Assembly: GCF_003171675.1 (NCBI RefSeq)
Contig: NZ_QFZQ01000003.1
Span: 310,001 to 374,000 of the forward strand
Length of the DNA stretch: 64,000 nt
Source: Reichenbachiella versicolor
GTDB lineage: Bacteria; Bacteroidota; Bacteroidia; Cytophagales; Cyclobacteriaceae
Direction: 5' to 3'
The notes below the pieces were generated by a model, which saw nothing but the letters and a program-made list of their open reading frames with translations, made no database searches and had not been told where the DNA came from. Position numbers and translations under genes: made by a program. Numbering within the stretch: the stretch's first letter is position 1; the number at the start of each line of letters is the position of its first letter. Below, in pieces: positions 30,701 through 40,815 of this stretch.

Positions 30701-30876
30701 TAGACCAAGCTACAGTCGCTGTGTACAGTGTCAACGGCAGATTAATGTATGAAGAGAAAGTCTATCAATCATCATCAGTTGATCAGATTGATTTGAGCTC
30801 TCTCAATAAAGGGATGTATCTAGTAAAGTTCATTACTAATGGTAATGCAGTAAATAAGCAGTTGATGATTAAATAA
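27757..30876 (+). CDS. Secreted right-handed beta-helix enzyme with duplicated module, fascin-like domain and T9SS tail
   Basis: 1039 residues. Signal peptide 1-20. A parallel beta-helix domain (about 22-600) starts with the HVSKNGNDTNSGTSSSPYLT pattern seen in beta-helix polysaccharide lyases and GH120-type enzymes and contains many NxTIRNN-type rungs. Two copies of a ~105-residue module follow (about 616-723 and 723-826), each with a TVNAG segment and a DYKLGI...RPVG...F.SN.DY motif. Residues ~826-945 look like a fascin/ricin-type beta-trefoil, a frequent carbohydrate-binding module. The end (about 958-1039, VVYPNPSRG and a final KQLMIK) is a T9SS type A sorting domain. Probably a surface or released polysaccharide-degrading enzyme; family and substrate cannot be assigned from sequence. 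Confidence 0.82.
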   Translation: MLRLVLSLIMCLGLSGAVSAAEIHVSKNGNDTNSGTSSSPYLTIQKAANVAVAGDVVIIHAGTYRETVTPANDGTSGNPITFKAASGEKVVISAVNEINSWTSTGNGIFKANVTMSLGIEDNALFYDGDMMDIARWPNNADNDPYTPNANYITGGSASHINYSGIPNFDWSDGYMWYLGGHSGASFTRKITNATTSRIDFPAVDISKWPFSVHNPTVTRNGHKGIFYLFNSKDALDIAREYYYDAANQEVYFKAPGSVNPASGKCEYRARLYTFNIKKDYIVLDGVETFGGIILIDGDYNVVRNSTVRHGIPILDELDNTNAQISRGAITIEGSNTLIERNLIENGTSNGISMLAAWKGSSDNTIRNNVIRNFNTIGNHAEPVRSSCPGTVVEYNTISGGGRSGIYTSGSNATVAYNNVYDVMKVNADGGVFYTVGNDDYKNSEIHHNWFHSSTAAPHAGYKVAGIYLDNHSKGYKVYNNVVYKISWSGIQINWDNWGLDIYNNSIYDALEGMGRWENGFTLDDVVLINNYASVGPWYGTDIQSENIINANNPFINPAALNFEPSNGSYLVDAGKVIPGYTDGFKGSAPDIGAYERGGTKWVPGADWTPVDNTPGANTVAISNAPQSVVTGATFNVQIAYETSAQNEIVVAVNDPSGNWISSVKQTVNAGTGNVTISVPQSTPLALDTDYKLGISLRPVGGNFGSNLDYTSALFDIVSAAPSGTVAFSSAPTSVKTGESVEVTIDYTASQQLELFAIVNAPSGTWLANDKLTVNAGSGSATLTVTQSIDWAVGNDYKLGIAIRPVGSDFNSNIDYESVFFDVTPSVVLYSFQNQGSFNYISSANPDVLNCNATSAGSTELFEIIDNGDGTVAFKGSNGLYVSSENGTKELTCTRTTIGAWEKFVMEDHGNDVYALKGNNDQYVRNNMLCTSPGASDWQKFKINGASSARSIESISTTLSEIEIVVYPNPSRGIINLKWGTEVDQATVAVYSVNGRLMYEEKVYQSSSVDQIDLSSLNKGMYLVKFITNGNAVNKQLMIK

Positions 30877-30890
30877 TACAGTAAATATTT

Positions 30891-30935
30891 GACACTAGTT
30901 TTCACTTATCAGTGAAGACTAGTTGTCGAATTTTT
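30891..30935 (+). terminator. Terminator of the beta-helix gene
   Basis: Arms 30891-30906 and 30911-30927 form a ~16-bp stem with one bulge and one mismatch and a short loop, followed by GAATTTTT. It starts 15 bp past the stop. Confidence 0.85.
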
Positions 30936-31057
30936 GATGAGTGACAATAACCGCAATTGAACTACTCCATCCTTTCACTAAGCAATATTTTACTCATCCA
31001 ATATCATTTAAGTGCGGTTGTCTTGTTTCGTAACTCTATGATATAGATAGTTTAGGG

Positions 31058-32632
31058 TTAAATCTTTTCGAGATAATTACTCAAACTTTCCGCTCGCTCC
31101 ATTCCCATCTTCTTTCGAATCCTAGATCTAGACATATGGACGCTATGAACCGAAATACCCAAAATATGAGACATCTCTTTACTGTCAAATTTCAGTTTTA
31201 TTAGAGCGCAGTGCTTAAGGTCATTCTGTGTAAGAGAGGGGTGTGTCTTTAGAAGCTTATCATAGAATGTGGTATTAGTTTGAGTAAATCTACGATGAAA
31301 GTCCTCCCAAATCTTTTGATCGTTTTGTCGGGTTCTGTTCCTGATTGAAACATATAATTCTGGAGCCTTTTCTTTGACCAACTCTAATAATTCATTGATT
31401 GACTTTTCTTTCTCAATAAGCTGTAGCGTGTTGACAGTAAGCTCTTTGGTCTTGATCTCTAGTACTTCATCCTTTTTTTCTTGTTCCAAGATCATTTGAC
31501 GCATTTTGATTCTTAATCTATAGAAGACGAAGACGATTGTAGAAACTAAAATCAATATTCCGATGATCAATTGTAGTCTAAAGCTCTGTTTGTCTTGCTC
31601 TTCGATGAGGTTTTGCTGAGCAGCTATCTGTATATCTTTTCTTGAGAGAGTCCTTTTGAATTTGCTTTTGATTTCGAATAGCTCCTTATTTTGTTTACTC
31701 TGAGTGGTGAATAGTGTATCTGAAATACGCTTACTCATACTCATGTATTCAAGAGCGGTTTTATACTGTCCATGTTGGGAGTAGGTAAAAGCTAGCTTTT
31801 CAAGGACTCGTGGCTTCCTCTCTTTGTAAGCGTTCAGTGTATCAATAGCCTCAATAGATTGATTCCAAAAGTATACTGCACTATCCGTTTCGTTCAATGC
31901 ATTTTTAAGATCCCCCATGTAGTCATAAACCAACACTATAAAAGCAGGTTTGTTTTTTTCAAAATGCTTCACCAAGTCTCTTAAATAAATTTTAGCCTTG
32001 TAAGTGTCACCTTTAGAGAGATAAATATGACCATAATAGCAATCAACATAATGCAAGCGTTTGGTATTGGGAGATAGTAAATAGCAAGAATCAAGATGCT
32101 TTAAAGCAAAGTCATATTCATTCATGCTGATATACTGCTGAGCGATCGAAAGGTGAGGTTGTAAAAGATCTTTTGGTCGGCCCTTTGATTTAGCTATATC
32201 AAGACACTTCTGTAAGTAAGAAAGCGAAAGACTATCCTGACCAAAAACGCCATACATTACACCATATTTGATGAGAAGCTTCATCTGAACCATATAGTCT
32301 GTTGATCTAATGGCATCATGCTCGATTTCGGAAAGGACATCGAATGCACCATTAAAATCCCCAGCTCGTCTCTTTAGATCGGATAGCTCTATTCTACACC
32401 TAAGGTAGGAGGCTGTATCTCCTTTATCCAAAAAGAATTCGGCACCATTGATAAAGAACTGCTGACCTTCAAGATTATTCCTTCTTGATAGGAAAAAACC
32501 ATAATCTACATATCGTTTTTTGAGATAAACTGTAGTATCAAAACTGTACGAGGTAGATGCCCAGCTTTTTAAGCTACACGCAAGGAGAGTAGCAAAAATC
32601 AAGAGAATATGTAGTCTTACTTTACAGCACAT
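31058..32632 (-). CDS. TPR-containing membrane regulator with LuxR-type HTH
   Basis: 524 residues. A signal sequence (residues 1-26) is followed by a periplasmic TPR array (about 40-310), one membrane helix (about 352-372, LIIGILILVSTIVFVFYRL), a cytoplasmic coiled coil (about 375-425) and a C-terminal LuxR-type helix-turn-helix (about 455-520, SLTQNDLKHCALIKL, then KEMSHILGISVHSVHMSRSR). This is a Bacteroidota one-protein membrane-spanning regulator architecture. It lies between the beta-helix gene and the divergent sulfatase operon, so it is the best candidate regulator for both; no operator was identified. Confidence 0.85.
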   Translation of the reverse strand: MCCKVRLHILLIFATLLACSLKSWASTSYSFDTTVYLKKRYVDYGFFLSRRNNLEGQQFFINGAEFFLDKGDTASYLRCRIELSDLKRRAGDFNGAFDVLSEIEHDAIRSTDYMVQMKLLIKYGVMYGVFGQDSLSLSYLQKCLDIAKSKGRPKDLLQPHLSIAQQYISMNEYDFALKHLDSCYLLSPNTKRLHYVDCYYGHIYLSKGDTYKAKIYLRDLVKHFEKNKPAFIVLVYDYMGDLKNALNETDSAVYFWNQSIEAIDTLNAYKERKPRVLEKLAFTYSQHGQYKTALEYMSMSKRISDTLFTTQSKQNKELFEIKSKFKRTLSRKDIQIAAQQNLIEEQDKQSFRLQLIIGILILVSTIVFVFYRLRIKMRQMILEQEKKDEVLEIKTKELTVNTLQLIEKEKSINELLELVKEKAPELYVSIRNRTRQNDQKIWEDFHRRFTQTNTTFYDKLLKTHPSLTQNDLKHCALIKLKFDSKEMSHILGISVHSVHMSRSRIRKKMGMERAESLSNYLEKI

Positions 32633-32889
32633 GTGTACAAATCGCAGTTTGGGCTCAGATAGAGTATGGTGAATATAGTTTATATGTGGTGAGGTTGTAC
32701 TTGTGTATAGTTCTTATGTTGTTGAATATAGCAGAGTTTGTCCTTTGTTTTTTGACTTTTGAACTGATCAAATGCAAGCTTATTAGAAGATGGATTGTTG
32801 CTATTCAGGTATTTACAAATGCGGGTTACTTAACTGATTAGAAACTAATAGGGTAAGTTAAGCTTGATGGAATAATCAACGAATACTAT

Positions 32890-34446
32890 ATGAGAATGAT
32901 AAGAATAAGCATGCTAATGCTAATTGTAGTAGTAACAACATCACAAGTTCAAGCTAAGAAAACTGTAAAGCCAAATGTCATAATGATCTACACTGATGAT
33001 CATAGATATACAGGCGTACATGCCCTAGGAGGTCAAGCCGTCTTTACTCCAAATTTAGATCAATTAGCTGCTGAAGGTATCGCTTTTACGAATGCTTATT
33101 TACAAGGCGCATTCACTGGAGCTACCTGCATTCCTAGTAGATCAATGTTGCAGACAGGAAGAAATCTTTTTCAGTTAGGAGAGGGACAAGGAAGAACTAT
33201 TCCTACAGAGCATAAAACTATGGGAGAGGCATTCAAGGAAGCTGGATATTTTTCCTATCATGTTGGCAAATGGCACAACGATTTTGAATCATTAGCAAGG
33301 TCATTTGATGATGGAGCCAAGGTTTCGGGAAAGCCAGCCTATCTGACAGATCAATATCGGATGCCTTATAGCGATTGGAAAGCAGATGGGAAGTACAAAA
33401 GATCAGAGTGCTATTTGCTAGAGTATAATGAGAATGGAGAAGTGATAAAAAGACCATTGATTAAGAGTGACAAACGAGGACCGACTGCCACAGAGAAAAC
33501 AGGCCCTCATGTATCAGAAGTTTTAGCAGGTGAAGCCTCTACTTTCATTTCAAATTATGAAAACAAAAAGCAGCCCTTCTTTATGTATTTGGCATTTCCT
33601 ACGCCACACGATCCTCGACAGGCACCTCAAAAGTACAAAGACATGTATCCAGAAAATGAAATTGCATTGCCTCCTTCGCATATGCAAGTTCATCCTTTTG
33701 ACAATGGACATATGTATCTCCGTGATGAGAAACTAGCACCCTGGCCAAGGACTCAACAAGTAGCAAGACAACACCTTTCTGACTACTATGCAATCATTAC
33801 ACACTTAGATGCTCAGATAGGTAGTGTGATCAAAGCACTTAAAGAAAGTGGTCAGTACGAAAATACGATCATAGTCATGGCAGGAGACAGTGGGCTAGCA
33901 GTTGGGAATCATGGGTTGATTGGTAAGCAAAGCGTCTACGATGAAGACGGAATTCATATCCCCTTTATTTTATCAGGAGGTTTGATTGAAAAAGGTCACA
34001 AAGGTAGGAGAGTAGATGCATTAGTATATAACTACGATATCATGCCGACACTATGTGAACTTGCAGGAGTGACTACCCCAAAAAGCGTTACTGGTAAAAG
34101 CTTAGTTCCAATAATAAATGGTGAATCTAAAGCTGTAAGGAGCTATACCTATCATGCCTATCAACAAGTGCAAAGAGCCTATAGAAGAGGAGATTTTAAA
34201 CTCATAGAATACGTGAGAGCTCCTATTCCAAAGAATTATGCTAGAGAAGCACATATAGCTGGCTCAAGAGTCACACAGTTGTTTAATATAAAAGACGACC
34301 CTTGGGAAACGATCAATCTCGCTTTTCTTCCAGAGTATGAAGAGAAAGTCGATGAAATGCGCAAGGAAATGAAATCTAGAGCCAAGGAGTTAGGAGATGT
34401 ACCTGATGCTAAAAGATCTGAAGTGGACTTCTGGGAGTATTTTTAG
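32890..34446 (+). CDS. S1-family sulfatase
   Basis: 518 residues, signal peptide (MRMIRISMLMLIVVV...VQA). The formylglycine motif is C80-I-P-S-R in GATCIPSRSMLQTGRN, so it is a Cys-type sulfatase matured by a separate enzyme not in this window. N-terminal metal-site residues are in MIYTDDHR, and AGDSGLAVGNHGLIGKQ is the late metal/substrate segment. It removes sulfate esters from a polysaccharide or oligosaccharide in the periplasm. First gene of a same-strand run to 43.9 kb. Confidence 0.92.
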   Translation: MRMIRISMLMLIVVVTTSQVQAKKTVKPNVIMIYTDDHRYTGVHALGGQAVFTPNLDQLAAEGIAFTNAYLQGAFTGATCIPSRSMLQTGRNLFQLGEGQGRTIPTEHKTMGEAFKEAGYFSYHVGKWHNDFESLARSFDDGAKVSGKPAYLTDQYRMPYSDWKADGKYKRSECYLLEYNENGEVIKRPLIKSDKRGPTATEKTGPHVSEVLAGEASTFISNYENKKQPFFMYLAFPTPHDPRQAPQKYKDMYPENEIALPPSHMQVHPFDNGHMYLRDEKLAPWPRTQQVARQHLSDYYAIITHLDAQIGSVIKALKESGQYENTIIVMAGDSGLAVGNHGLIGKQSVYDEDGIHIPFILSGGLIEKGHKGRRVDALVYNYDIMPTLCELAGVTTPKSVTGKSLVPIINGESKAVRSYTYHAYQQVQRAYRRGDFKLIEYVRAPIPKNYAREAHIAGSRVTQLFNIKDDPWETINLAFLPEYEEKVDEMRKEMKSRAKELGDVPDAKRSEVDFWEYF

Positions 34447-34512
34447 CAAGTACAATAGTAGTTTATTCTAAACATTCCTTACGAAATATTGATAAGAGAA
34501 AAGATATGCCAA

Positions 34513-36048
34513 ATGCATATGTCACTCAAGCAAATAAGTATTAAAGTGAAATATATATATATCACTCTATTAGTAGTATTGATTACTTTCTTAACAAAAG
34601 CAGAAGAGAAGGCTTTCAATATTCTTGACTATGGCGCTAAGCGGTCACACGAAGTTCCAAGTACTGAAGCTATTCAAGCAACGATAGATGCATGTTCCGC
34701 TAATGGTGGCGGAAGAGTTATTATACCTAAAGGGACATTTACGACAGGAACTTTATTTCTAAAAAGTAATGTCACCATCCAAATGGAAGCTCGGTCGGAG
34801 CTATTCGGTTCTACTTCACTGGAGGACTATGCTGCAGTTCCAATAGCAACTGAAGAGCCTCGCTTTTCAAAGTGTTTGTTTTATGCCAAAGGAGAAAAAA
34901 ATATCAAGTTCATCGGTCATCCTAGAACAGAATTAAATGGTCGTGGGTATTTCTTTAAGCATAGTAAGGAACGTCCTAAGCTGTTTAGGATAGAAGAGTG
35001 TACCAATATTGAATTTGATAATATGATCATTAAAAATTCAGGTTCATGGTGTGTTTACTTCAGGGAATGTGATTCTATCAATATTCATCATACTGCGCTA
35101 TACAATAAAGAAAACCGAAATAACGATGGGATGAACTTCGACGGCTGTAGTAATGTAAGGATAACTGATTGCAACCTTCAGGTAGAGGATGATGCAATTT
35201 GTTTGAAGAGCAGTGTAGATCGCATGACGGAGAATTTTTATGTGGCCAACTGTACTGTAAGTAGCTACTGGGCCTCACTGAAGTTTGGAACAGCCTCAAA
35301 GACCGGTTTTAGAAATATCAAAGTAGAGAACTGTCAGTTCTTTGATAGTAGACATGGTGCTATTAAACTGCTTGCAGTAGATGGAGCTATAATTGAAAAC
35401 GTTGAAATCTCGAATATTAAATTATATAACTGTGCAGGCCCGATCTTTCTAAGGTTAGGAAATAGAGGTCGAGACTACTCAGAGTCCATTAGACAGGTAT
35501 ATAAAGCTGATGCAAAACCAGAAGGTCGGCCAGTGGGACAAATCAAGAATGTTACCTTCAGAAATATTGAAGCCAGATTGACAGGTCGAATAGACCCTCC
35601 TACAGAAGGGGTTATGTTCACAGGATTGCCAGGGCATTACATAGAAGATGTGACACTGGAGAATATAAATTTCTCTTTTACAGGCTTTGGAGATCTAGGA
35701 GTAAGAGACAAGGAAGTATTGGAAGATGAAGCCCGCTACCCTGAGCAATTATTCTTTGGGGTATTACCATCCTACGGAATGTATCTGCGTCATGTCAAAG
35801 GATTAAAAATGAAGAATGTTAGGATGACCTTGAGAAATCACGATGATAGACAAGCTATAGTGATGGATGATGTGATAAAAAGTGACTTTTCAAATATCAA
35901 ATTTGATATCAGATCAGAAGCAAAGTCAGGAATTGTAATCAAGAACAGTACGAAACTTCACTTTAATTCAGTGAATGCTAATGGAGAAGTAGAGAGGTTA
36001 ATAGAAGTCCAAGGAGATAGAAGTAAGGACATAAAACTTACTGACTAG
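34513..36048 (+). CDS. GH28-family (polygalacturonase-like) glycoside hydrolase
   Basis: About 511 residues from ATG 34513 (a TTG at 34489 also lies in frame; ATG 34519 is an alternative). A signal-anchor-like segment, YIYITLLVVLITFL, precedes FNILDYGAKR, the classic GH28 opening. Catalytic motifs: NNDGMNFDG (about residue 202) and EDDAICLKS (about 226). The usual GHG motif is not evident; the matching place reads SLKFGT, and the RIK motif reads IKL. So the fold is GH28 but the active site is divergent. Expected activity is hydrolysis of an alpha-linked uronide or related sugar in the target glycan. In a run with sulfatases and GH29. Confidence 0.82.
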   Translation: MHMSLKQISIKVKYIYITLLVVLITFLTKAEEKAFNILDYGAKRSHEVPSTEAIQATIDACSANGGGRVIIPKGTFTTGTLFLKSNVTIQMEARSELFGSTSLEDYAAVPIATEEPRFSKCLFYAKGEKNIKFIGHPRTELNGRGYFFKHSKERPKLFRIEECTNIEFDNMIIKNSGSWCVYFRECDSINIHHTALYNKENRNNDGMNFDGCSNVRITDCNLQVEDDAICLKSSVDRMTENFYVANCTVSSYWASLKFGTASKTGFRNIKVENCQFFDSRHGAIKLLAVDGAIIENVEISNIKLYNCAGPIFLRLGNRGRDYSESIRQVYKADAKPEGRPVGQIKNVTFRNIEARLTGRIDPPTEGVMFTGLPGHYIEDVTLENINFSFTGFGDLGVRDKEVLEDEARYPEQLFFGVLPSYGMYLRHVKGLKMKNVRMTLRNHDDRQAIVMDDVIKSDFSNIKFDIRSEAKSGIVIKNSTKLHFNSVNANGEVERLIEVQGDRSKDIKLTD

Positions 36049-36152
36049 GAATCAAAATTGCTCTTTGCAATGGCTGTAAGTCCCTATTGGTGGATGTTCA
36101 AGAAACTTGCATGGCCATTTTAATATTAATAAGACTAAAAAGGATAAATTAA

Positions 36153-37670
36153 ATGTATCACAAAATTATATTGACTTTGGGAGTTGTTCTAGGATTGTTG
36201 GGCTGTGAGCCTCAAGAAGTCGAGGAGACCTCTCGGTTGGAAATAGAACCATACGAAGCTAATTGGACTTCACTGCAAAGACATAAGACACCTCAATGGA
36301 TGAAGGACGCCAAGTTTGGAATATACAGTCATTGGGGAGCACAATCAGTAAAGCTTGCTTTGAATCAAAAAGACATGTCTGATAAACGAGCCATAGAGCT
36401 GTGGAGTGGGGCAAAGTTTAATGCAAAAGAATGGGTTGAGCTGTACCAAAGAGCAGGGGCACAGTTTGCCGGACCAGTAGCGTGGCATGTCAATGGTTGT
36501 CTTAACTGGGATAGTCAAATTACTGATTGGAATAGCGCAAAAAAAGGACCGAAGATCGATATCTACGGAGAGCTGGCTAAAGAAATCAGAAGGACAGATA
36601 TGAAGCTAATGGCTTCCTTTCATAGCACTGCCCTATGGGGGAAGATGAGCAAGGCTGATAATACGCATCTCGATCCTGATGGAGATTATTCTAAAACCGG
36701 TAGAACTTCTAGGGTACATGGGGCAGAAGGGAGATATACCGAGGCTTATATGCAAGGTTGGCTAGAAAGGATGAAAGAAGGATTCGAACTATATCAGCCT
36801 GATATGGTTTGGGTAGACGTAGGGTTTGGAGGTACTTTACAGATGGAAAAGAGGCATTTACTAGAGCTAGGTAAGAGAACTCAAACAGAGAAAGAGTATA
36901 TAGTAGACTGTATACCTGAGCATATCCAGATGGATTATTTATCGAGCTATTTCAATGCCGCTCAGATATGGGGTAAAGAAGTTTCATTTGCCTATAAAAG
37001 TTTCGACATACCTCCAGGTATTGCTATGAGAGACATTGAAAATGGAAACTTAGACGGTCTACAGTATGATCCATGGATGGCCGATATCAATATGCAGCAG
37101 CATATCAAATGGCCAACGGTATGGTTTTACAATCCTGAAAATACCATCAAAGGGGCCGATATATTGGTGGACATGATCGTAGACATTGCCTCCAAAAATG
37201 GGAGAGTTCTTCTCAATGTTCCTCCTAAAGCAGACGGCTCATTTGCTGAAAATATAAAAGAGGAACTTTACAAAATTGGAGACTGGCTTATGTTAAATGG
37301 AGAGGCTATTTATGGAAGTTCTCCATGGTTTTTCTATGGCGAAGGTCCAGCTTATATCAAGAATCCTGGACATCATGGTCAAGGCAAGAAACGAGGAGAA
37401 GAAATTCCAATTTACGGATTAGAAGATATTCGCTTTACGCAAAAAAATGGATTCCTATATGCAATTCTATTAGACTGGCCTGGAGAAGAAGTGTCTATCA
37501 AATCGCTAGGTTACATGGGGAAATTGCACCCAAGAGATATCAAAAATGTAACCATGATTGGTTCCAAGGAAGAGCTCACTTGGGAACAGAATGCTTACAA
37601 CCTGACCGTAAAGTTGCCTAAAGTAAAGCCATGTGATTTCGCATATGTGTTAAAAATTCAAAGAAAATAG
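36153..37670 (+). CDS. GH29-family alpha-L-fucosidase-like glycoside hydrolase (lipoprotein)
   Basis: 505 residues with a lipoprotein signal (LGVVLGLLGC, Cys18). GH29 signatures: AKFGIYSHWGAQSV, the nucleophile Asp222 in MVWVDVGFGG, and the C-terminal GRVLLNVPPKADGSF. GH29 enzymes remove alpha-L-fucose; in red-algal galactan loci some act on alpha-L-galactose instead, so either sugar is possible. Sits between GH28 and a sulfatase, with a short gap (24 bp) to the next gene, so part of the same operon. Confidence 0.9.
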   Translation: MYHKIILTLGVVLGLLGCEPQEVEETSRLEIEPYEANWTSLQRHKTPQWMKDAKFGIYSHWGAQSVKLALNQKDMSDKRAIELWSGAKFNAKEWVELYQRAGAQFAGPVAWHVNGCLNWDSQITDWNSAKKGPKIDIYGELAKEIRRTDMKLMASFHSTALWGKMSKADNTHLDPDGDYSKTGRTSRVHGAEGRYTEAYMQGWLERMKEGFELYQPDMVWVDVGFGGTLQMEKRHLLELGKRTQTEKEYIVDCIPEHIQMDYLSSYFNAAQIWGKEVSFAYKSFDIPPGIAMRDIENGNLDGLQYDPWMADINMQQHIKWPTVWFYNPENTIKGADILVDMIVDIASKNGRVLLNVPPKADGSFAENIKEELYKIGDWLMLNGEAIYGSSPWFFYGEGPAYIKNPGHHGQGKKRGEEIPIYGLEDIRFTQKNGFLYAILLDWPGEEVSIKSLGYMGKLHPRDIKNVTMIGSKEELTWEQNAYNLTVKLPKVKPCDFAYVLKIQRK

Positions 37671-37694
37671 ACATCGTATATAATTTAAAAAGGT

Positions 37695-39191
37695 ATGAAG
37701 AAGTTTGCTGCAGCTTTTATGTTATTGATGGTTTTCTTGGTTTTAGAATCTCAATGTCAAAAGAGACCTAATATTCTTTTTGCAATAGCAGACGATATGT
37801 CTCATGCAAGTGCGTATGGATATAACTTTTTGAGTACACCTAATTTGGATCGAGTAGCTGAGCAAGGGTTAAGGTTTAATCGAATGTACACTCCAAGTAG
37901 CAAATGTGCTCCTTCCAGAGCGGTATTGTTGACAGGAAGAAATCCATGGCAGCTAGAAGCAGCGGCAAATCATCAGCCTACATGGCCAGTGAAGTTCAAA
38001 TCAGTGGTAGAAGTATTAGGCGACAACGGCTACTTTACAGGATTTACAGGTAAGGGGTGGAGCCCTGGTATTCGTCCAAAAGGTAGAAACCTAACAGGAA
38101 AAGTTTACAATCAACTTAAAGTGGATAGTGTTCCAGCATCCAAAATCCATAAATATGATTATACAGAAAACTTTAAAAAGTTTTTGTCCGAGAAACCAGA
38201 CTCAATACCATTCTTCTTTTGGTACGGCTGTAAGGAGCCACATCGAGGATATGAGTATAAATCAGGAGTAAGACTAGGAAAGAGCTTCGATGATTTAGAC
38301 TTTGCACCATCTTTCTGGGGAGAGTCCGACATGGTCAAACATGATATTTTAGATTATGCAGTCGAGGTAGAGTACTTTGATTTTCATTTGGGGGAAATTC
38401 TTGACCACCTGAAAGAAGAGGGAGAACTAGAGAATACTTTGATTATAGTGACCTCAGATAATGCAATGCCTTTTCCAAGATATAAGGGGCATCCTCATGA
38501 ATTTGCAACCAGAGTGCCGTTTGTTGTGAGTTGGGAAGGACAAATTTCTAATTCTGGACGAGAAGTAAATGAGTACTGTAGCTTTATCGACTTTGCACCT
38601 ACACTTTTGGAAGTAGCTCAGGTTTCAGATAAACAGTCAGGAATGGCAAAAATAGAAGGAAATAGTCTTACAGATATATTTCAAAATAAGGCATCCAAGA
38701 GAGATTATGTACTTACTGGGCGAGAAAGAAACGACTGTGTGAGAAAGAATGGGTGGAGCTACCCTGTGAGAAGCCTACATAAGGGAGACTATGTCTATAT
38801 GCACAATTTTGAGCCTGATAGATGGCCCTGCGGTGAACCCGAGACAGGCTATAGGGATACTGACGGGAGCCCGACTAAAAGCTATACACTTAGCTTGGGA
38901 GAAGGAACAGAAGAGTTTGAATTATGCTATGGTAAGCGCATTCAAGAAGAACTTTACAATATTAGAGAAGACCCAGAATGCCTCAACAATCTAATTGGAG
39001 ATGGTAAGTATATACAGCTTCAGAATAAAATGAAGAAAGATTTATTTATCAAGTTAAAAGAGCAGAGGGACCCTAGAATGTTTGATCAAGGAGAGGTTTT
39101 CGATGAATATGATTTTGAACGACGAAATAAAGATTACTTAGAGCTCATCGATAAAGTGAGAGCACAACAGAGAAACTCTAACAACAAATAA
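37695..39191 (+). CDS. S1-family sulfatase (heparan N-sulfatase-like group)
   Basis: 498 residues with a signal peptide. The formylglycine site is C71-A-P-S-R in [16 protein letters not shown]. Metal-ligand segment [14 protein letters not shown], late segment [14 protein letters not shown]. The sequence style resembles the sulfamidase/S1_8-like group rather than arylsulfatases (from memory, not searched). Follows the GH29 gene by 24 bp. Confidence 0.9.
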   Translation: MKKFAAAFMLLMVFLVLESQCQKRPNILFAIADDMSHASAYGYNFLSTPNLDRVAEQGLRFNRMYTPSSKCAPSRAVLLTGRNPWQLEAAANHQPTWPVKFKSVVEVLGDNGYFTGFTGKGWSPGIRPKGRNLTGKVYNQLKVDSVPASKIHKYDYTENFKKFLSEKPDSIPFFFWYGCKEPHRGYEYKSGVRLGKSFDDLDFAPSFWGESDMVKHDILDYAVEVEYFDFHLGEILDHLKEEGELENTLIIVTSDNAMPFPRYKGHPHEFATRVPFVVSWEGQISNSGREVNEYCSFIDFAPTLLEVAQVSDKQSGMAKIEGNSLTDIFQNKASKRDYVLTGRERNDCVRKNGWSYPVRSLHKGDYVYMHNFEPDRWPCGEPETGYRDTDGSPTKSYTLSLGEGTEEFELCYGKRIQEELYNIREDPECLNNLIGDGKYIQLQNKMKKDLFIKLKEQRDPRMFDQGEVFDEYDFERRNKDYLELIDKVRAQQRNSNNK

Positions 39192-39314
39192 TAAACTAAT
39201 ACGGGGGTGTTTTAGTATAGGGTGGTTTCTTGAATATTTATTCTACCCGATTGCTCCATTGAATTTTTAGCTTGGTAACTCATTACATAACAGAAACAGA
39301 CAATCAAGAAATAT

Positions 39315-40733
39315 ATGTACCGAACGAAATTAAATGTAGCTTGTATGGTAATGGGGCTGTTGGTCATGAGCATGGTTTCATTGGCTAATCCGAAGGATAA
39401 CCGCCCCAATATAATAGTCTTCTTAGCAGACGATATGGGGTATGCAGATGCAGGTTTTACTGGAGCTAAGGATATCAAAACACCTCATTTGGACAAGCTA
39501 GCTTCAGAAGGAATTGTCTTCAAACAAGGATATGTCAATCACCCATTCTGTGGCCCCAGTAGAGCAGCATTGCTGTCAGGCAGATATCCATACCGATTCG
39601 GATTTGAGACCAATCCAGCCTATGACCCAGCCAACCCACTCATGGGAATTGATCCCAATGAAAAGTTATTTGCAGCAAGACTTCAGGAAGCAGGTTATAA
39701 AACTGGCGCCATAGGCAAGTGGCACCTAGGTGCAGCACAAGAGTTTCACCCCAACAACAGAGGCTTTGACTACTTCTATGGATTCCTAGGCGGAGGACAT
39801 GATTATTTTAAAATAGACCTGACCAAAAAAGTATGGGAAGCATATTTACAAGGTTTAGTAAGAAACAAAAGACCAGCCGACTTTGATGGCTATTTGACTA
39901 CAGCCTTGAGTCAAGATGCAGCCAAGTTCGTATCGGACAACAAGAACGAGCCATTCTTCCTATATGTAGCCTACAACGCGCCACATCAACCGCTACAAGC
40001 ACCAAAAGAAGATATAGAAAGATATTCCTTTATCGAAGACAGGAAACGTAGAACCTATGCAGCTATGGTTGATGTGATGGATAGAGGTATTGGTGAAGTA
40101 GTACAGTCCCTCAAGGACAACGGAATCTATGATAACACATTGATTTTCTTCCTAAGTGACAATGGAGGACCTCAACCCAAAAAAGGAAAAGGAGGAAACG
40201 CATCTAGTAACCTCCCCTTCAGAGGAGGCAAAGGCAGTCTATATGACGGCGGTGTGCATGTGCCCTTTATCGCCTGTTGGCCAGATAAGTTCAAACCAGG
40301 AACTTATGACTATCCAGTCAATTCACTAGATATCGGACGTACAGCAGTAGAGTTAGCTGGTGGTGATGCGCTATCTGGCAATACCATGGAAGGAGTCAAC
40401 CTAGTCCCCTATGTGACTGGGGAAAACAAAAAGGCACCTCATGATGCCATCTACTGGAGGGGAGGAAACGGAAGTGCATGGTCAGTTTTGACTTCTGATG
40501 GTACCAAGCACCTTAAGACTGGCGGGAATAAAAATCCACAGCTATTTTATTTACCCAAGGATATATCAGAATCAAACGATCTAATGGAAAAGAAGCCAAA
40601 GCAAGCAGAAGAGCTTCGAGGTCAATGGGAAACTTGGAATGAAAAGAACATTCACAATAAGATGCTAGGGTATAAAGACTACCACAAGAAACGTGACGCG
40701 TTCTACGAGCAAGCAGTACCAAGAGCTAAGTAA
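39315..40733 (+). CDS. S1-family arylsulfatase-type sulfatase
   Basis: 472 residues with a signal peptide (ending SLANP). Formylglycine motif C79-G-P-S-R in [16 protein letters not shown]; metal ligands in [10 protein letters not shown] and LSDNGGPQP, and the IGKWHLG segment is present. Typical arylsulfatase A/N-acetylgalactosamine-sulfatase style, likely in the group that includes carrageenan-type endo/exo sulfatases (S1_19-like, unconfirmed). Similar in layout to the next gene, so the two may be an old duplication. Confidence 0.92.
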   Translation: MYRTKLNVACMVMGLLVMSMVSLANPKDNRPNIIVFLADDMGYADAGFTGAKDIKTPHLDKLASEGIVFKQGYVNHPFCGPSRAALLSGRYPYRFGFETNPAYDPANPLMGIDPNEKLFAARLQEAGYKTGAIGKWHLGAAQEFHPNNRGFDYFYGFLGGGHDYFKIDLTKKVWEAYLQGLVRNKRPADFDGYLTTALSQDAAKFVSDNKNEPFFLYVAYNAPHQPLQAPKEDIERYSFIEDRKRRTYAAMVDVMDRGIGEVVQSLKDNGIYDNTLIFFLSDNGGPQPKKGKGGNASSNLPFRGGKGSLYDGGVHVPFIACWPDKFKPGTYDYPVNSLDIGRTAVELAGGDALSGNTMEGVNLVPYVTGENKKAPHDAIYWRGGNGSAWSVLTSDGTKHLKTGGNKNPQLFYLPKDISESNDLMEKKPKQAEELRGQWETWNEKNIHNKMLGYKDYHKKRDAFYEQAVPRAK

Positions 40734-40815
40734 TGCTTGATCATTCATTTAAACATACAAATAGATACCAATTAAGTACTCATAAGACTGTAAGAAATAC
40801 AAGAAACAAGATACA

